Position numbers and translations under genes: made by a program
IMG/VR virus record: IMGVR_UViG_3300032081_000128
Span: 1 to 32,814 of that record
Reading direction: 5' to 3' (one strand)
From: a virus
DNA length: 32,814 nucleotides
Shown here: piece after piece, positions 1 to 6,996 of the stretch
Position numbering within the stretch: the first letter of the stretch is position 1
Layout: every line of letters starts with the position of its first letter
The notes under the pieces: generated by a model
Told to the model about the DNA's origin: nothing
The model's database searches: none
The model's input: only the letters and a program-made list of their open reading frames with translations

Positions 1-14
1 ACAACGGAGGTTTT

Positions 15-197
15 ATGAAGGGTGAATGTAATCTATTTGACGTAGAGATGTTGGTTGACATTACAGTTCAGTTCACAAACGAGGACGGGCTGATCATCTT
101 AGACTCTGTTAAGTGGTACGGTGTTGAGCTGGTCGAGATGATTGGTCAACACGTTTACGATAAAATTGTTGAACATATTGTTGACGAAGAACTGTGA
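15..197 (+). CDS. Small acidic hypothetical early protein
   Basis: A 60-residue protein that I do not recognise. It follows a strong Shine-Dalgarno sequence (CGGAGG at 5-10), which fixes the ATG at 15. It is strongly acidic: about 14 Asp/Glu against 3 Lys, with the acidic residues spread along the chain and an acidic C-terminus (DEEL). No signal peptide or membrane segment is visible. It is the first gene of the + strand operon, upstream of the replication genes, a position where phages often place small host-takeover or anti-restriction proteins; that role is only inference here. Its promoter must lie left of the window or, if the genome is circular or circularly permuted, in 32491-32814. 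Confidence 0.7.
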   Translation: MKGECNLFDVEMLVDITVQFTNEDGLIILDSVKWYGVELVEMIGQHVYDKIVEHIVDEEL

Positions 198-211
198 GCT
201 GTGTTTATAAT
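181..211 (+). promoter_or_regulatory. Candidate sigma70 promoter inside the operon
   Basis: TTGACG at 181-186 and a perfect TATAAT at 206-211, separated by 19 bases. The spacer is longer than the preferred 17, so strength is uncertain. It overlaps the end of the first gene and would start transcription near 218, giving a leader of about 50 bases before the ATG at 269. Confidence 0.35.
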
Positions 212-268
212 CTATACAGAAGCAGAAAAGTTTAATTTAAAAATATTATCTTATAAGGTATTTAACCT

Positions 269-451
269 ATGAGTATCTCTAAAGAACAGAAAGTAAGTGA
301 GCTTGTTGAGCGACAGCTTGAGACGTTAACGCTCATTGAGGCTATGAACATTGCAGGTAACTTCTTCTCTGACTTGTTAGAATCAATGGACGACGAAGAA
401 GTTGACGAGCTTTACACTGACATGGGGGCAGGCCGTTATGGCATTCACTGA
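269..451 (+). CDS. Small acidic hypothetical protein upstream of primase-helicase
   Basis: A 60-residue protein with no family I recognise. It is acidic (about 14 Asp/Glu against 4 Lys/Arg), with a cluster around residues 40-47 (MDDEEVDEL), and looks helical. The ribosome site is weak (AAGG, far from the ATG). Its 3' end overlaps the primase-helicase start at 438 by 14 bases, so the two are probably translationally coupled. A candidate promoter lies about 60 bases upstream. A helper role for the primase or an early regulatory role are both possible; nothing in the sequence decides between them. Confidence 0.65.
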   Translation: MSISKEQKVSELVERQLETLTLIEAMNIAGNFFSDLLESMDDEEVDELYTDMGAGRYGIH

Positions 452-2057
452 GACACATCAGCCTTGTTCTGATTGCGGTAGCAGTGATGCGTTATCGTAC
501 AATGAGGACGGCTCTAGTTATTGTTTTAACTGTAGCAAGTACACGAAAGCCGACAAGGTAGATAACGTCAGAGAGCTAGGTTCTATCAGCGATAAGCCTA
601 AGCCGTCATTCACCCAGACAGAACATCGTTTAATCACAGCGGAGTATCGTACGATTACTGACCGTTTGATTACAGGAACGACGGCGAAGAAGTACGCAGC
701 ACTCAAGCAGGGTGACGTTACAACATTCGGTTACTATAACCCTGACGATCCAACAAAGCCGATAGCTGCCAAGGTTCGTAACCCTGACAAGCGGTTCAGT
801 ATCATTGGAGATTGGAAGCAAGCAGGCTTGTATGGACAGCACTTGTTCTCTGAAGGTGGTAAGTATGTAACTATCGTTGAAGGTGAGTATGATGCGTTAG
901 CGGCTCACCAAATGACAGGTAGTAAGTTTCCCGTTGTCAGTGTCCGTAACGGTGCAACGTCGGCGGCAAAGGACTGTCGCCTCTTTTATGATTGGCTGAA
1001 CAGCTTCGAGAACATTGTTATTTGTTTCGATGCTGACGAGCCGGGACAGAAGGCAGCGAAGGAATGTGCTGATCTGTTCGGTAACAAAGCAAGGATTGTT
1101 AAGCACGTCAACGGCTACAAGGATGCGTGTGATTATCTTGTTAACAATCAGTCGGAGATGTACACCAAAGTATTCTGGTCTGCACAGCCTTACACACCTG
1201 AAGGTATCGTGGGTGCTGGTGAGCTACGTGATCTGATCAAGAAGCCGCTTGTTAAGTCTAAGGTACAATACCCCTTCGAGGGGCTGAACAAACACCTGTA
1301 CGGTATACGCACAGCAGAGCTGGTTACTATTTGTGCAGGCTCTGGACTAGGTAAGTCTACTCTCCTACGTGAGGTAGTCAGTTCCATCATGGCACAGTCT
1401 GAGGATAACCTTGGTCTGATGTTTCTTGAGGAGACACCTGAGCGTACCATGCGTGGCCTTGTAGGTCTTGAGCTGAACAAACCTATCCACTTACCTGACT
1501 GTGAGTACGACGATCAAGACATTGACCTTGTTTACGATACGATGGACTATGAGAACCGTGTCTATCTCTGGGAACACTTCGGTAGTAACGAGATAGAAAA
1601 CGTACTGGGCAGGATGAGATACTTCGTCAAGGTACTAGGCGTACGTTATATCGTACTGGATCACGTCTCTATCTTGGTCTCTGACCAGAGCAACGGCGAT
1701 GAACGACGTGCCTTGGACATGATCATGACTAAGCTACGCACGTTCGTACAGGAGATGGGTATTTGCATGTTCCTTGTGAGCCACCTACGACGCCCTGAAG
1801 GGAAGCAATTGGAGGACGGTGCTGTCACTAGCCTTGGTATGTTACGTGGCTCTGCGTCGATTGCACAGCTCTCTGACGCCGTCATCGGTGCTGAACGTAA
1901 CAGTCAGAGTGACGATCCCGTTGTTAGAAACACGACCGTGCTGCGTGTGTTGAAGAATAGGTACACTGGCAAGACAGGAAAGGCATGTGAGGTTTTCTAC
2001 AACGAGGCTACTGGACGACTAACACAACGTGAGGAAAAGAATGATGTCGCATTATGA
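438..2057 (+). CDS. T7 gp4-type DNA primase-helicase
   Basis: A 539-residue bifunctional replication protein that makes RNA primers and unwinds DNA at the fork. Domains in order: an N-terminal zinc-binding domain with Cys10, Cys13, Cys29 and Cys32, in a context close to T7 gp4 (PCSDCGSSD); a TOPRIM primase core with EGEYDAL (Glu about 148) and FDADEPG (Asp about 198 and 200); a linker; and a hexameric helicase domain with Walker A GSGLGKST (about 301-308), FLEET with the catalytic Glu (about 330), a hydrophobic Walker B strand ending LDH, and a late SHLRRPEG motif. The ATG at 438 is chosen over 402 because it puts the zinc domain at the same distance from the N-terminus as in T7 and shortens the overlap with the previous gene. 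The next gene starts inside its last codons. Length is close to T7 gp4 (566). Confidence 0.95.
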   Translation: MAFTETHQPCSDCGSSDALSYNEDGSSYCFNCSKYTKADKVDNVRELGSISDKPKPSFTQTEHRLITAEYRTITDRLITGTTAKKYAALKQGDVTTFGYYNPDDPTKPIAAKVRNPDKRFSIIGDWKQAGLYGQHLFSEGGKYVTIVEGEYDALAAHQMTGSKFPVVSVRNGATSAAKDCRLFYDWLNSFENIVICFDADEPGQKAAKECADLFGNKARIVKHVNGYKDACDYLVNNQSEMYTKVFWSAQPYTPEGIVGAGELRDLIKKPLVKSKVQYPFEGLNKHLYGIRTAELVTICAGSGLGKSTLLREVVSSIMAQSEDNLGLMFLEETPERTMRGLVGLELNKPIHLPDCEYDDQDIDLVYDTMDYENRVYLWEHFGSNEIENVLGRMRYFVKVLGVRYIVLDHVSILVSDQSNGDERRALDMIMTKLRTFVQEMGICMFLVSHLRRPEGKQLEDGAVTSLGMLRGSASIAQLSDAVIGAERNSQSDDPVVRNTTVLRVLKNRYTGKTGKACEVFYNEATGRLTQREEKNDVAL

Positions 2058-2538
2058 AATTACTTTATCTGAAACTGAACAGAAGGTTGCTGAGTACATA
2101 GCAAAGAAACGCTTCGAGTCTGCTAGAAAGATGGGCATACCTAATAACAGAAAAGGCCCGCAATCAGATCACGAAACAGATCTGGAAGGTGTTGCATCTG
2201 AGATGGCAGCAGCTAAGATTTTAAATGTCTGGCCTGACCTAGAGGTAGACGTGATACCTGACCATGATCTGTTAGTGAAGGGAAAAACATTAGATATTAA
2301 AGCTACCAAGTATGTTACCGGACATTTGATTGCTGGCGTACATAAAAAAGGAAAGCCTTGTGATTGGTATATGTTAATGATAGGAACCTTCCCAACCTAC
2401 AGAGTAGGTGGACTTGCCAGACGTGAGCAGTTATTATCAGACAGTACACTTAAAAACTTTGGATCTGGTATGCTTCACGCCATGAAACAAGAAGAACTAC
2501 TATCGGTCGATGATTTTATTGGGGAACTTATTGAATGA
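2041..2538 (+). CDS. Putative PD-(D/E)XK-fold nuclease
   Basis: A 165-residue protein between primase-helicase and polymerase. I see the ordered elements of a PD-(D/E)XK active site: Glu54 in GVASEMAAAK, Asp76 in PDHDLL, and Asp85-Ile-Lys87 in LDIKAT, the (D/E)xK signature on a predicted beta strand. The N-terminal 45 residues look helical and basic. The ATG at 2041 follows GAGGA at 2031-2035; an adjacent ATG at 2044 is equally possible, and a GTG at 2029 is less so. It overlaps the primase gene by 17 bases and the next gene by 4 (ATGA). A T7 endonuclease I homologue is encoded separately at 5541, so this would be a second nuclease, perhaps for recombination or host DNA breakdown. The fold is inferred from motifs only. 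Confidence 0.55.
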   Translation: MMSHYEITLSETEQKVAEYIAKKRFESARKMGIPNNRKGPQSDHETDLEGVASEMAAAKILNVWPDLEVDVIPDHDLLVKGKTLDIKATKYVTGHLIAGVHKKGKPCDWYMLMIGTFPTYRVGGLARREQLLSDSTLKNFGSGMLHAMKQEELLSVDDFIGELIE

Positions 2539-2777
2539 GATGTATAGCGTGTGACGTAGAGCTAACAGACTACGAAGCAACAAGACGATTCGCTGTTAGC
2601 CAAGAGTTTGTAGATTTGTGCAACAAGTGCTTCGCTGTTAGTCTAGATGACGGTGATGTAATTGACCGTGCTGATCTACGAACACTCGCAGACATAGAGG
2701 AGATGATACACCATGAGCAAGATTGGGACTTGGATATTGGAACAGGAACAGTTGACGGAGACTTACCAGAAGTTTAA
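2535..2777 (+). CDS. Small four-cysteine zinc-finger-like protein
   Basis: An 80-residue protein with two CxxC pairs (Cys3/Cys6 in MRCIAC and Cys29/Cys32 in CNKC), a spacing typical of a small zinc finger or ribbon. The remainder is acidic, especially the C-terminal 30 residues. The ATG overlaps the preceding stop as ATGA, so it is translationally coupled. It sits directly before the DNA polymerase gene; a DNA-binding or replication accessory role is plausible but not shown. I do not recognise the family. Confidence 0.75.
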   Translation: MRCIACDVELTDYEATRRFAVSQEFVDLCNKCFAVSLDDGDVIDRADLRTLADIEEMIHHEQDWDLDIGTGTVDGDLPEV

Positions 2778-2949
2778 CCACGACGCTGAACGTAACGAAC
2801 TGAATGAGAGATACGATGAATACCTGTTACTTGGACATAGAAACTACTTTGGATCACTCAACGATCTGGTGTGCCGTTACGAAGGTGAAGAACAACACCC
2901 AAGTACATACGACACCAGAGTCTTTGAAGAAGGTGTTGAACAATGCTGA
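2713..2949 (+). CDS. Possible overlapping small gene before DNA polymerase
   Basis: A 78-codon frame starting at an ATG inside the zinc-finger gene and running 134 bases into the polymerase gene in another frame. Its first 38 residues (MSKIGTWILEQ..., then charged and helical) look more protein-like than a random frame, and they fill the gap between the zinc-finger stop and the polymerase start. The later half overlaps the polymerase exonuclease motif, and its composition there is what a shadow frame would give. It could be a real overlapping gene, or the 5' end may only help translational coupling. No clear Shine-Dalgarno precedes it. Low confidence. Confidence 0.22.
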   Translation: MSKIGTWILEQEQLTETYQKFNHDAERNELNERYDEYLLLGHRNYFGSLNDLVCRYEGEEQHPSTYDTRVFEEGVEQC

Positions 2950-4456
2950 AGAAATTGTGGGACATAATCTCATCGGCTTCGATGTTGGTGTGCTTGATCG
3001 TGTTTGGAACGTACGCATCCCTAGGCATCTTATTGTGGATACTCTCTACCTCTCCCGACTCTACAACCCCAGCCAAGATGGAGGACATTCACTGCGTAAT
3101 TGGGGAGCAATCCTTGGAGGAACAGGGAAGCTCGACTTCACAGACTACGACGGTGGACTAACAGAAGAGATGATCGAGTACTGTATCGCTGACGTTGAAC
3201 TGACTGAGCGGGTACATAAGTGGCTTGAACTACAAATATACAAGGAAGGTTTCTCGCAGCAGGCTATTGATCTTGAGCATCGCATAGGCTGGATCGTGAC
3301 TGAGCAGGAACGCAACGGCTTTAAGCTTGACGTACCCTTTGCAGAGAAGTTGATGATGGATCTTATGTTTGAGATGAACAACATCGAGTCAGAGTTACAA
3401 GCTATCTTCCCACCTATCGTTGAAGAACGCTGGTCAGAGAAGACAGGTAAGAGACTGAAGGATAAGGTAACAGTGTTCAATCCCGGTTCACGGAAGCAGA
3501 TAGCAGAACGACTGCAAGGTCTGGGTGTTAAGTTTGACAAGAAGACTGAGAAGGGCAACATCATTGTCGATGAAAAGGTACTGGACAGTATAGATCTGCC
3601 TGAAGCCAAAGCTGTTGCACGTTACATGATGCTGCAAAAGCGAGTAGCTCAGATAGATTCATGGTTGAAAGCAGTGAAGGACGATGGTAGAGTACATGGT
3701 AGAGTCATCACTAACGGAGCTGTGACAGGACGTATGACACACCAGTCACCTAACATGGCACAAGTACCAGCAGTATCTGCGCCGTTTGGTAATGAGTGCC
3801 GCTCATGCTGGACAGTGGATGAAGGTAATAAGTTAGTTGGCATCGACGCCAGCGGTTTAGAGCTACGTATGTTGGCTCACTATATGGACGATGAGAGCTA
3901 TACTAATGAAATCCTCAATGGCGATATTCATACGGCTAATCAACGAGCAGCTGGACTTGAGACGAGACCTCTTGCGAAAACATTCATTTATGCGTTTCTG
4001 TATGGAGCCGGAGATGCTAAGATCGGAGCTATCGTTGGAGGAAATAGCGTTACTGGACGCAGACTTAAAGAAACATTTCTTTCTAACACGCCGTCTCTTG
4101 AAAGAGTTAGAGGAGATATTCACAGACAGGCTGTATCAGGCATCCTTGATGGACTCGACGGACGAAAGCTCAGAGTCAGATCAGAACACGCCGCACTGAA
4201 CACATTATTACAAGGTGCTGGGGCTATCGTTATGAAACAAGCTTTGGTACACTTGTCAGATAAACTACGTAACATCCCACACAAATTTGTTGCAAACGTC
4301 CATGACGAATGGCAAATAGAAACACCAGCACACTATGCTGATACGGTTGGACGTATGGGTGTACGTGCTATCAGAATCGCCGGTGAGACACTCAGCCTAC
4401 GGTGTCCCTTAGACGGCGAGTATAGAGTAGGTAACAATTGGGCAGAGACACATTAA
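2816..4456 (+). CDS. T7-type family A DNA polymerase with 3'-5' exonuclease, no thioredoxin loop
   Basis: Replicative DNA polymerase of 546 residues (T7 gp5 has 704). The N-terminal 3'-5' exonuclease has the DxE motif at Asp7/Glu9 (YLDIETT), Asp56 (IGFDVG) and Asp126 (YCIADVELT), so proofreading should be active. Polymerase motifs: QxxP-like SPNMAQVP; motif A DASGLELR (Asp344); motif B R384...K388TFIY392AFLY396G; motif C VHDE (His496-Asp497). Tyr392 corresponds to T7 Tyr526 and E. coli Phe762. Where T7 has a loop of about 75 residues that binds host thioredoxin, only about 20 residues are present (around 199-218) before FNPGSR, so that processivity mechanism appears absent. The ATG at 2816 puts the exonuclease motif near the N-terminus as in T7 and has GAGAG upstream; ATG 2804 is an alternative. 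SSB follows 10 bases downstream. Confidence 0.95.
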   Translation: MNTCYLDIETTLDHSTIWCAVTKVKNNTQVHTTPESLKKVLNNAEEIVGHNLIGFDVGVLDRVWNVRIPRHLIVDTLYLSRLYNPSQDGGHSLRNWGAILGGTGKLDFTDYDGGLTEEMIEYCIADVELTERVHKWLELQIYKEGFSQQAIDLEHRIGWIVTEQERNGFKLDVPFAEKLMMDLMFEMNNIESELQAIFPPIVEERWSEKTGKRLKDKVTVFNPGSRKQIAERLQGLGVKFDKKTEKGNIIVDEKVLDSIDLPEAKAVARYMMLQKRVAQIDSWLKAVKDDGRVHGRVITNGAVTGRMTHQSPNMAQVPAVSAPFGNECRSCWTVDEGNKLVGIDASGLELRMLAHYMDDESYTNEILNGDIHTANQRAAGLETRPLAKTFIYAFLYGAGDAKIGAIVGGNSVTGRRLKETFLSNTPSLERVRGDIHRQAVSGILDGLDGRKLRVRSEHAALNTLLQGAGAIVMKQALVHLSDKLRNIPHKFVANVHDEWQIETPAHYADTVGRMGVRAIRIAGETLSLRCPLDGEYRVGNNWAETH

Positions 4457-4466
4457 GGAGAAACTT

Positions 4467-4871
4467 ATGTCTGCAAACAAACTACCACCCATCACTGTAC
4501 GCGGAACCGTCTACTGGTGCGAGCGTAACAAGCTCAACAAGTACAGTAACAAGTACCAAGTGCAGCTTGGCAACCTCAGCGAGAAAGCTGTTGAGGCCAT
4601 TGAAGAGATGGGTATCGCACCAAGCAACAAAGGTGATGACCGTGGCTTCTTTATTACAATGAAGTCTAACAACCCTATGCGGTTGACCGATGCTGACGGT
4701 ACTGAGATACCTGAAGATGTGTTAATCGCTAACGGCTCTGAAGCTATTGCTGTTGTCGGTTACTACGATTGGTCTGTTGGTACTGGACGTTCACCATCCA
4801 TGATCAAGATGAAGGTTACTAACCTGATCGAATACGCTGACAACTCAGTCTCTGAAGCAGAAGCGTTGTGA
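4467..4871 (+). CDS. Probable single-stranded DNA-binding protein (gp2.5-like)
   Basis: A 134-residue protein with an ideal ribosome site (AAGGAG) before ATG 4467. It begins with short beta strands (VRGTVYWCERN, KYQVQLGNLSE), followed by a helix and a GFFITMKSNN strand, a pattern seen in compact phage OB-fold SSBs. It ends in a short acidic tail (SEAEAL), shorter than that of T7 gp2.5 and without the final aromatic residue. Its place between polymerase and 5'-3' exonuclease supports a replication role: coating single strands and contacting polymerase and helicase through the tail. The stop codon overlaps the GTG of the next gene (GTGA). Family assignment rests on overall pattern and context, not on a sharp motif. 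Confidence 0.7.
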   Translation: MSANKLPPITVRGTVYWCERNKLNKYSNKYQVQLGNLSEKAVEAIEEMGIAPSNKGDDRGFFITMKSNNPMRLTDADGTEIPEDVLIANGSEAIAVVGYYDWSVGTGRSPSMIKMKVTNLIEYADNSVSEAEAL

Positions 4872-5557
4872 TCCTGATTGATGGTGACATTGTGGCTTAT
4901 CGTTGTGCCTTCAAGTGCAATGATGAGTCAGTCAAGACTGCCTGTTATACTACGGGCAGTTTCTTGTCTGATCTGGTAAGCGATCTATACACTATGATAG
5001 ACGGCGAGCCTGACTACCGTGTTTACCTAACAGGTAAGGGTAACTTCCGTAATGATGTAGCCGTTACTGCGCCTTACAAGGGTAACCGTAAGGACAAAGA
5101 AAAGCCTGTACACTTGCAAGCTATACGTGAATACCTAATCAAAGAGTGGAATGCTGTTGTATCAGAAGATGAGGAAGCTGATGACTTGATTGCTATCGAC
5201 GCTACCACCATCCCTGACAGCATCATTGTCAGTCTTGACAAGGACTTCCAGCAAGTACCGTGCAGACATTACAACTTCAACAAACGTCAACTGACTTCTG
5301 TTAATGAAAAGGAAGGTCTGTTGTTCTTCTATCGTCAGATCATCATGGGTGACAAAGCTGATAACATTGTCGGTGTGTATGGTATTGGTGATAAGAAGTC
5401 TCAGAAGATCCTTGAAGGACTGTCAGAGATAGAGATGTTCAACAAGTGTGTTGAGTTGTTAGAGTCTGAAGAGCGTGTCATCGAGAACGCTAGGCTGCTC
5501 TGGCTACGCCGTGAACCTAATCAAACATGGGAAAGACCAAGTGAAGAAGAGAACTAA
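4868..5557 (+). CDS. 5'-3' exonuclease (FEN/PIN family)
   Basis: A 229-residue flap/5' exonuclease resembling the T7 gp6 and polymerase I N-terminal families. Metal-binding acids are in order: LIDGDIVAYR (Asp5, Asp7), EEADDLI (Asp105, Asp106), SLDKDFQQ (Asp124, Asp126) and GDKADNIVG (Asp162, Asp165). A helix-hairpin-helix follows (VYGIGDKKSQKIL), the DNA-binding element of this family. It would remove RNA primers and degrade DNA ends for recombination or nucleotide recycling. It starts with GTG, and its start overlaps the SSB stop by 4 bases. The 3' end overlaps the endonuclease start by 17 bases. Confidence 0.92.
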   Translation: MILIDGDIVAYRCAFKCNDESVKTACYTTGSFLSDLVSDLYTMIDGEPDYRVYLTGKGNFRNDVAVTAPYKGNRKDKEKPVHLQAIREYLIKEWNAVVSEDEEADDLIAIDATTIPDSIIVSLDKDFQQVPCRHYNFNKRQLTSVNEKEGLLFFYRQIIMGDKADNIVGVYGIGDKKSQKILEGLSEIEMFNKCVELLESEERVIENARLLWLRREPNQTWERPSEEEN

Positions 5558-5951
5558 ACGTAACATCCCAAAAGGATATGACAGTTGGTTTGAATATGAT
5601 CTTCATCAGAAGTTCAGACGATGCGAGTACCATGTAGGTAAGTTAACATACACCCAAGTTAAAACGTACGAGCCTGACTTTGTATATTACAGTACACATT
5701 CCACTATATATATTGAAGCTAAGGGGAGATTTAGAGATCGTGCGGAAGCGAGGAAGTATGTTGACATCAGCAACGGTCTTGGGGAGGAGGAGGAGCTGGT
5801 ATTTGTCTTCCAAAACCCCAGAACCGCCATGCCCGGAGCAAGACGTAGAAGTGACGGGACAAGATACACCATGCAAGAGTGGGCAGAGAAACAGGGCTTC
5901 ACATGGTACACACCAGAAACCTGTCCTGCTGGATGGAGTAAAAAGCAATGA
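5541..5951 (+). CDS. T7 endonuclease I-type Holliday junction resolvase
   Basis: A 136-residue homologue of T7 gp3, which resolves Holliday junctions and branched replication intermediates. The catalytic set is intact in order and spacing: Glu18 (SWFEYDL), Asp46 (YEPDFVYY), and Glu59-x-Lys61 (IYIEAKGRF), matching T7 Glu20, Asp55, Glu65 and Lys67. The C-terminal part keeps the family pattern of a strand (VFVFQNPR), then a Tyr/Trp-rich end with PAGW close to T7 PAEW. I choose GTG 5541 because it places Glu18 as in T7 and leaves a basic N-terminus (KKRTKRN); an ATG at 5475 would need an 83-base overlap with the exonuclease gene. T7 puts this gene before the primase; here it comes after the exonuclease. 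Confidence 0.85.
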   Translation: MKKRTKRNIPKGYDSWFEYDLHQKFRRCEYHVGKLTYTQVKTYEPDFVYYSTHSTIYIEAKGRFRDRAEARKYVDISNGLGEEEELVFVFQNPRTAMPGARRRSDGTRYTMQEWAEKQGFTWYTPETCPAGWSKKQ

Positions 5952-6712
5952 CTAGACATCTTGTAATACCTGATACGCAAGTAAAACCCGGTAACAGTGT
6001 TGATCATCTATACTGGGCCGGTAAGTATGCAGCCGCAACAAAGCCTGACGTTATCATTCATCTGGGGGATCACTGGGACATGGAAAGTCTCAGTAGCTAT
6101 GACGTAGGTAAAAAGTCCTTTGAAGGACGGCGGTACACACGAGACATACAAGCAGGACAGAACGCTATGGAACACTTCCTAGCGCCTATCGAAGCAGAGA
6201 AGGAACGCTTGCGTAGTAACAAGAAGAAGACATGGACACCACGGATGGTATTCTTGTTAGGTAACCATGAACAACGGATTGAACGTGCTATTGAATCTGA
6301 TCCGAAACTAGAAGGACTTATGAGTTATGATCATTTCTTATTGGAAGAAGCCGGATGGGAGGTTGTCCCTTTTCTACAACCAATCATCATCGACGGCATC
6401 GCGTACTGCCACTACTTCACGAGCGGAGTCATGGGCAGACCAGTCACCTGCGCAAAACTCATGTTGCAAAAGAAGTTCATGTCGTGCATCATGGGACACG
6501 TGCAAGACAGAGACATAGCCTACGCACGTAAAGCAGACGGTAGTAACATCACTGGATTGTTTGCTGGTATCTACTACAACCATAGTGAAGACTACTTAAA
6601 CCCACAAACGAACGGTAGTTGGTCTGGAATCTGGATGCTCAATGAAGTAGACGACGGCTCCTTTGATGAGCTACCTATTAGTATGCAGTATCTTAGGAGG
6701 AAGTACGGATGA
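5948..6712 (+). CDS. Calcineurin-like metallophosphoesterase
   Basis: A 254-residue metal-dependent phosphoesterase. Motifs in order: VIPDTQ (Asp9; Gln11 where many members have His), LGDHWD (Asp41), LGNHEQR (Asn106-His107), CHYF (His155) and GHVQDR (His184). Together these form the dinuclear metal site. Substrate is unknown; phage relatives in replication operons have been proposed to act on nucleic acid ends, nucleotides or signalling phosphodiesters. The start overlaps the endonuclease stop (ATGA) with GGAG upstream. There is no signal peptide, so it acts in the cytoplasm. Confidence 0.88.
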   Translation: MTRHLVIPDTQVKPGNSVDHLYWAGKYAAATKPDVIIHLGDHWDMESLSSYDVGKKSFEGRRYTRDIQAGQNAMEHFLAPIEAEKERLRSNKKKTWTPRMVFLLGNHEQRIERAIESDPKLEGLMSYDHFLLEEAGWEVVPFLQPIIIDGIAYCHYFTSGVMGRPVTCAKLMLQKKFMSCIMGHVQDRDIAYARKADGSNITGLFAGIYYNHSEDYLNPQTNGSWSGIWMLNEVDDGSFDELPISMQYLRRKYG

Positions 6713-6996
6713 GTGTAGACAACGCAAGTCCTGAAGAGTGGGATACAATCACGGCACTAAACAATCTTTCAATACGAAAGAAAGCAGACCCTGTAGACCA
6801 ACCTGACCACTACAACAAAGGTGCTGTTGAGGCTATAGAAGCTATCAAGGCATCCATGCCTGAGCATGAGTTTCGTGGTTATCTTAAGGGTAACGCATTG
6901 AAGTACCTCTGGCGCTACGACTACAAAGGTAAACCCATCGAAGACTTACGCAAGTGTCGGTGGTACATTGACAGATTGATTAAGGAATTAAATTAA
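6709..6996 (+). CDS. DUF3310-family protein
   Basis: A 95-residue protein with the phage DUF3310 pattern: DHYNKGAVEAIEAI in the middle, then YLKGNALKYLWRY and a C-terminal helix with KCRWYIDRLI. Members have been annotated as nucleotide kinases, but no P-loop is present here and I would not assign that activity. The first 30 residues are variable. It has a strong ribosome site (AGGAGG), overlaps the phosphoesterase stop by 4 bases, and its own stop overlaps the reductase start (TAATG), which suggests co-expression with nucleotide metabolism. Confidence 0.85.
   Translation: MSVDNASPEEWDTITALNNLSIRKKADPVDQPDHYNKGAVEAIEAIKASMPEHEFRGYLKGNALKYLWRYDYKGKPIEDLRKCRWYIDRLIKELN

Noticed and set aside
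402-437. Upstream ATG at 402 for the primase-helicase
   Set aside because: Adds 12 residues without similarity to T7 gp4 and enlarges the overlap with the preceding gene; ATG 438 fits the zinc domain better.
3145-3609. 154-codon open frame on the - strand inside the DNA polymerase gene
   Set aside because: Antisense shadow of a clearly identified gene: Ser/Arg/Cys-rich composition, no ribosome site, no context.
5475-5540. ATG at 5475 as start of the endonuclease I homologue
   Set aside because: Needs an 83-base overlap with the exonuclease gene; GTG 5541 puts the catalytic Glu in the T7-like position.
6709-6996. Nucleotide kinase activity for the DUF3310 protein
   Set aside because: The label is common in databases, but the protein has no P-loop or other kinase motif.
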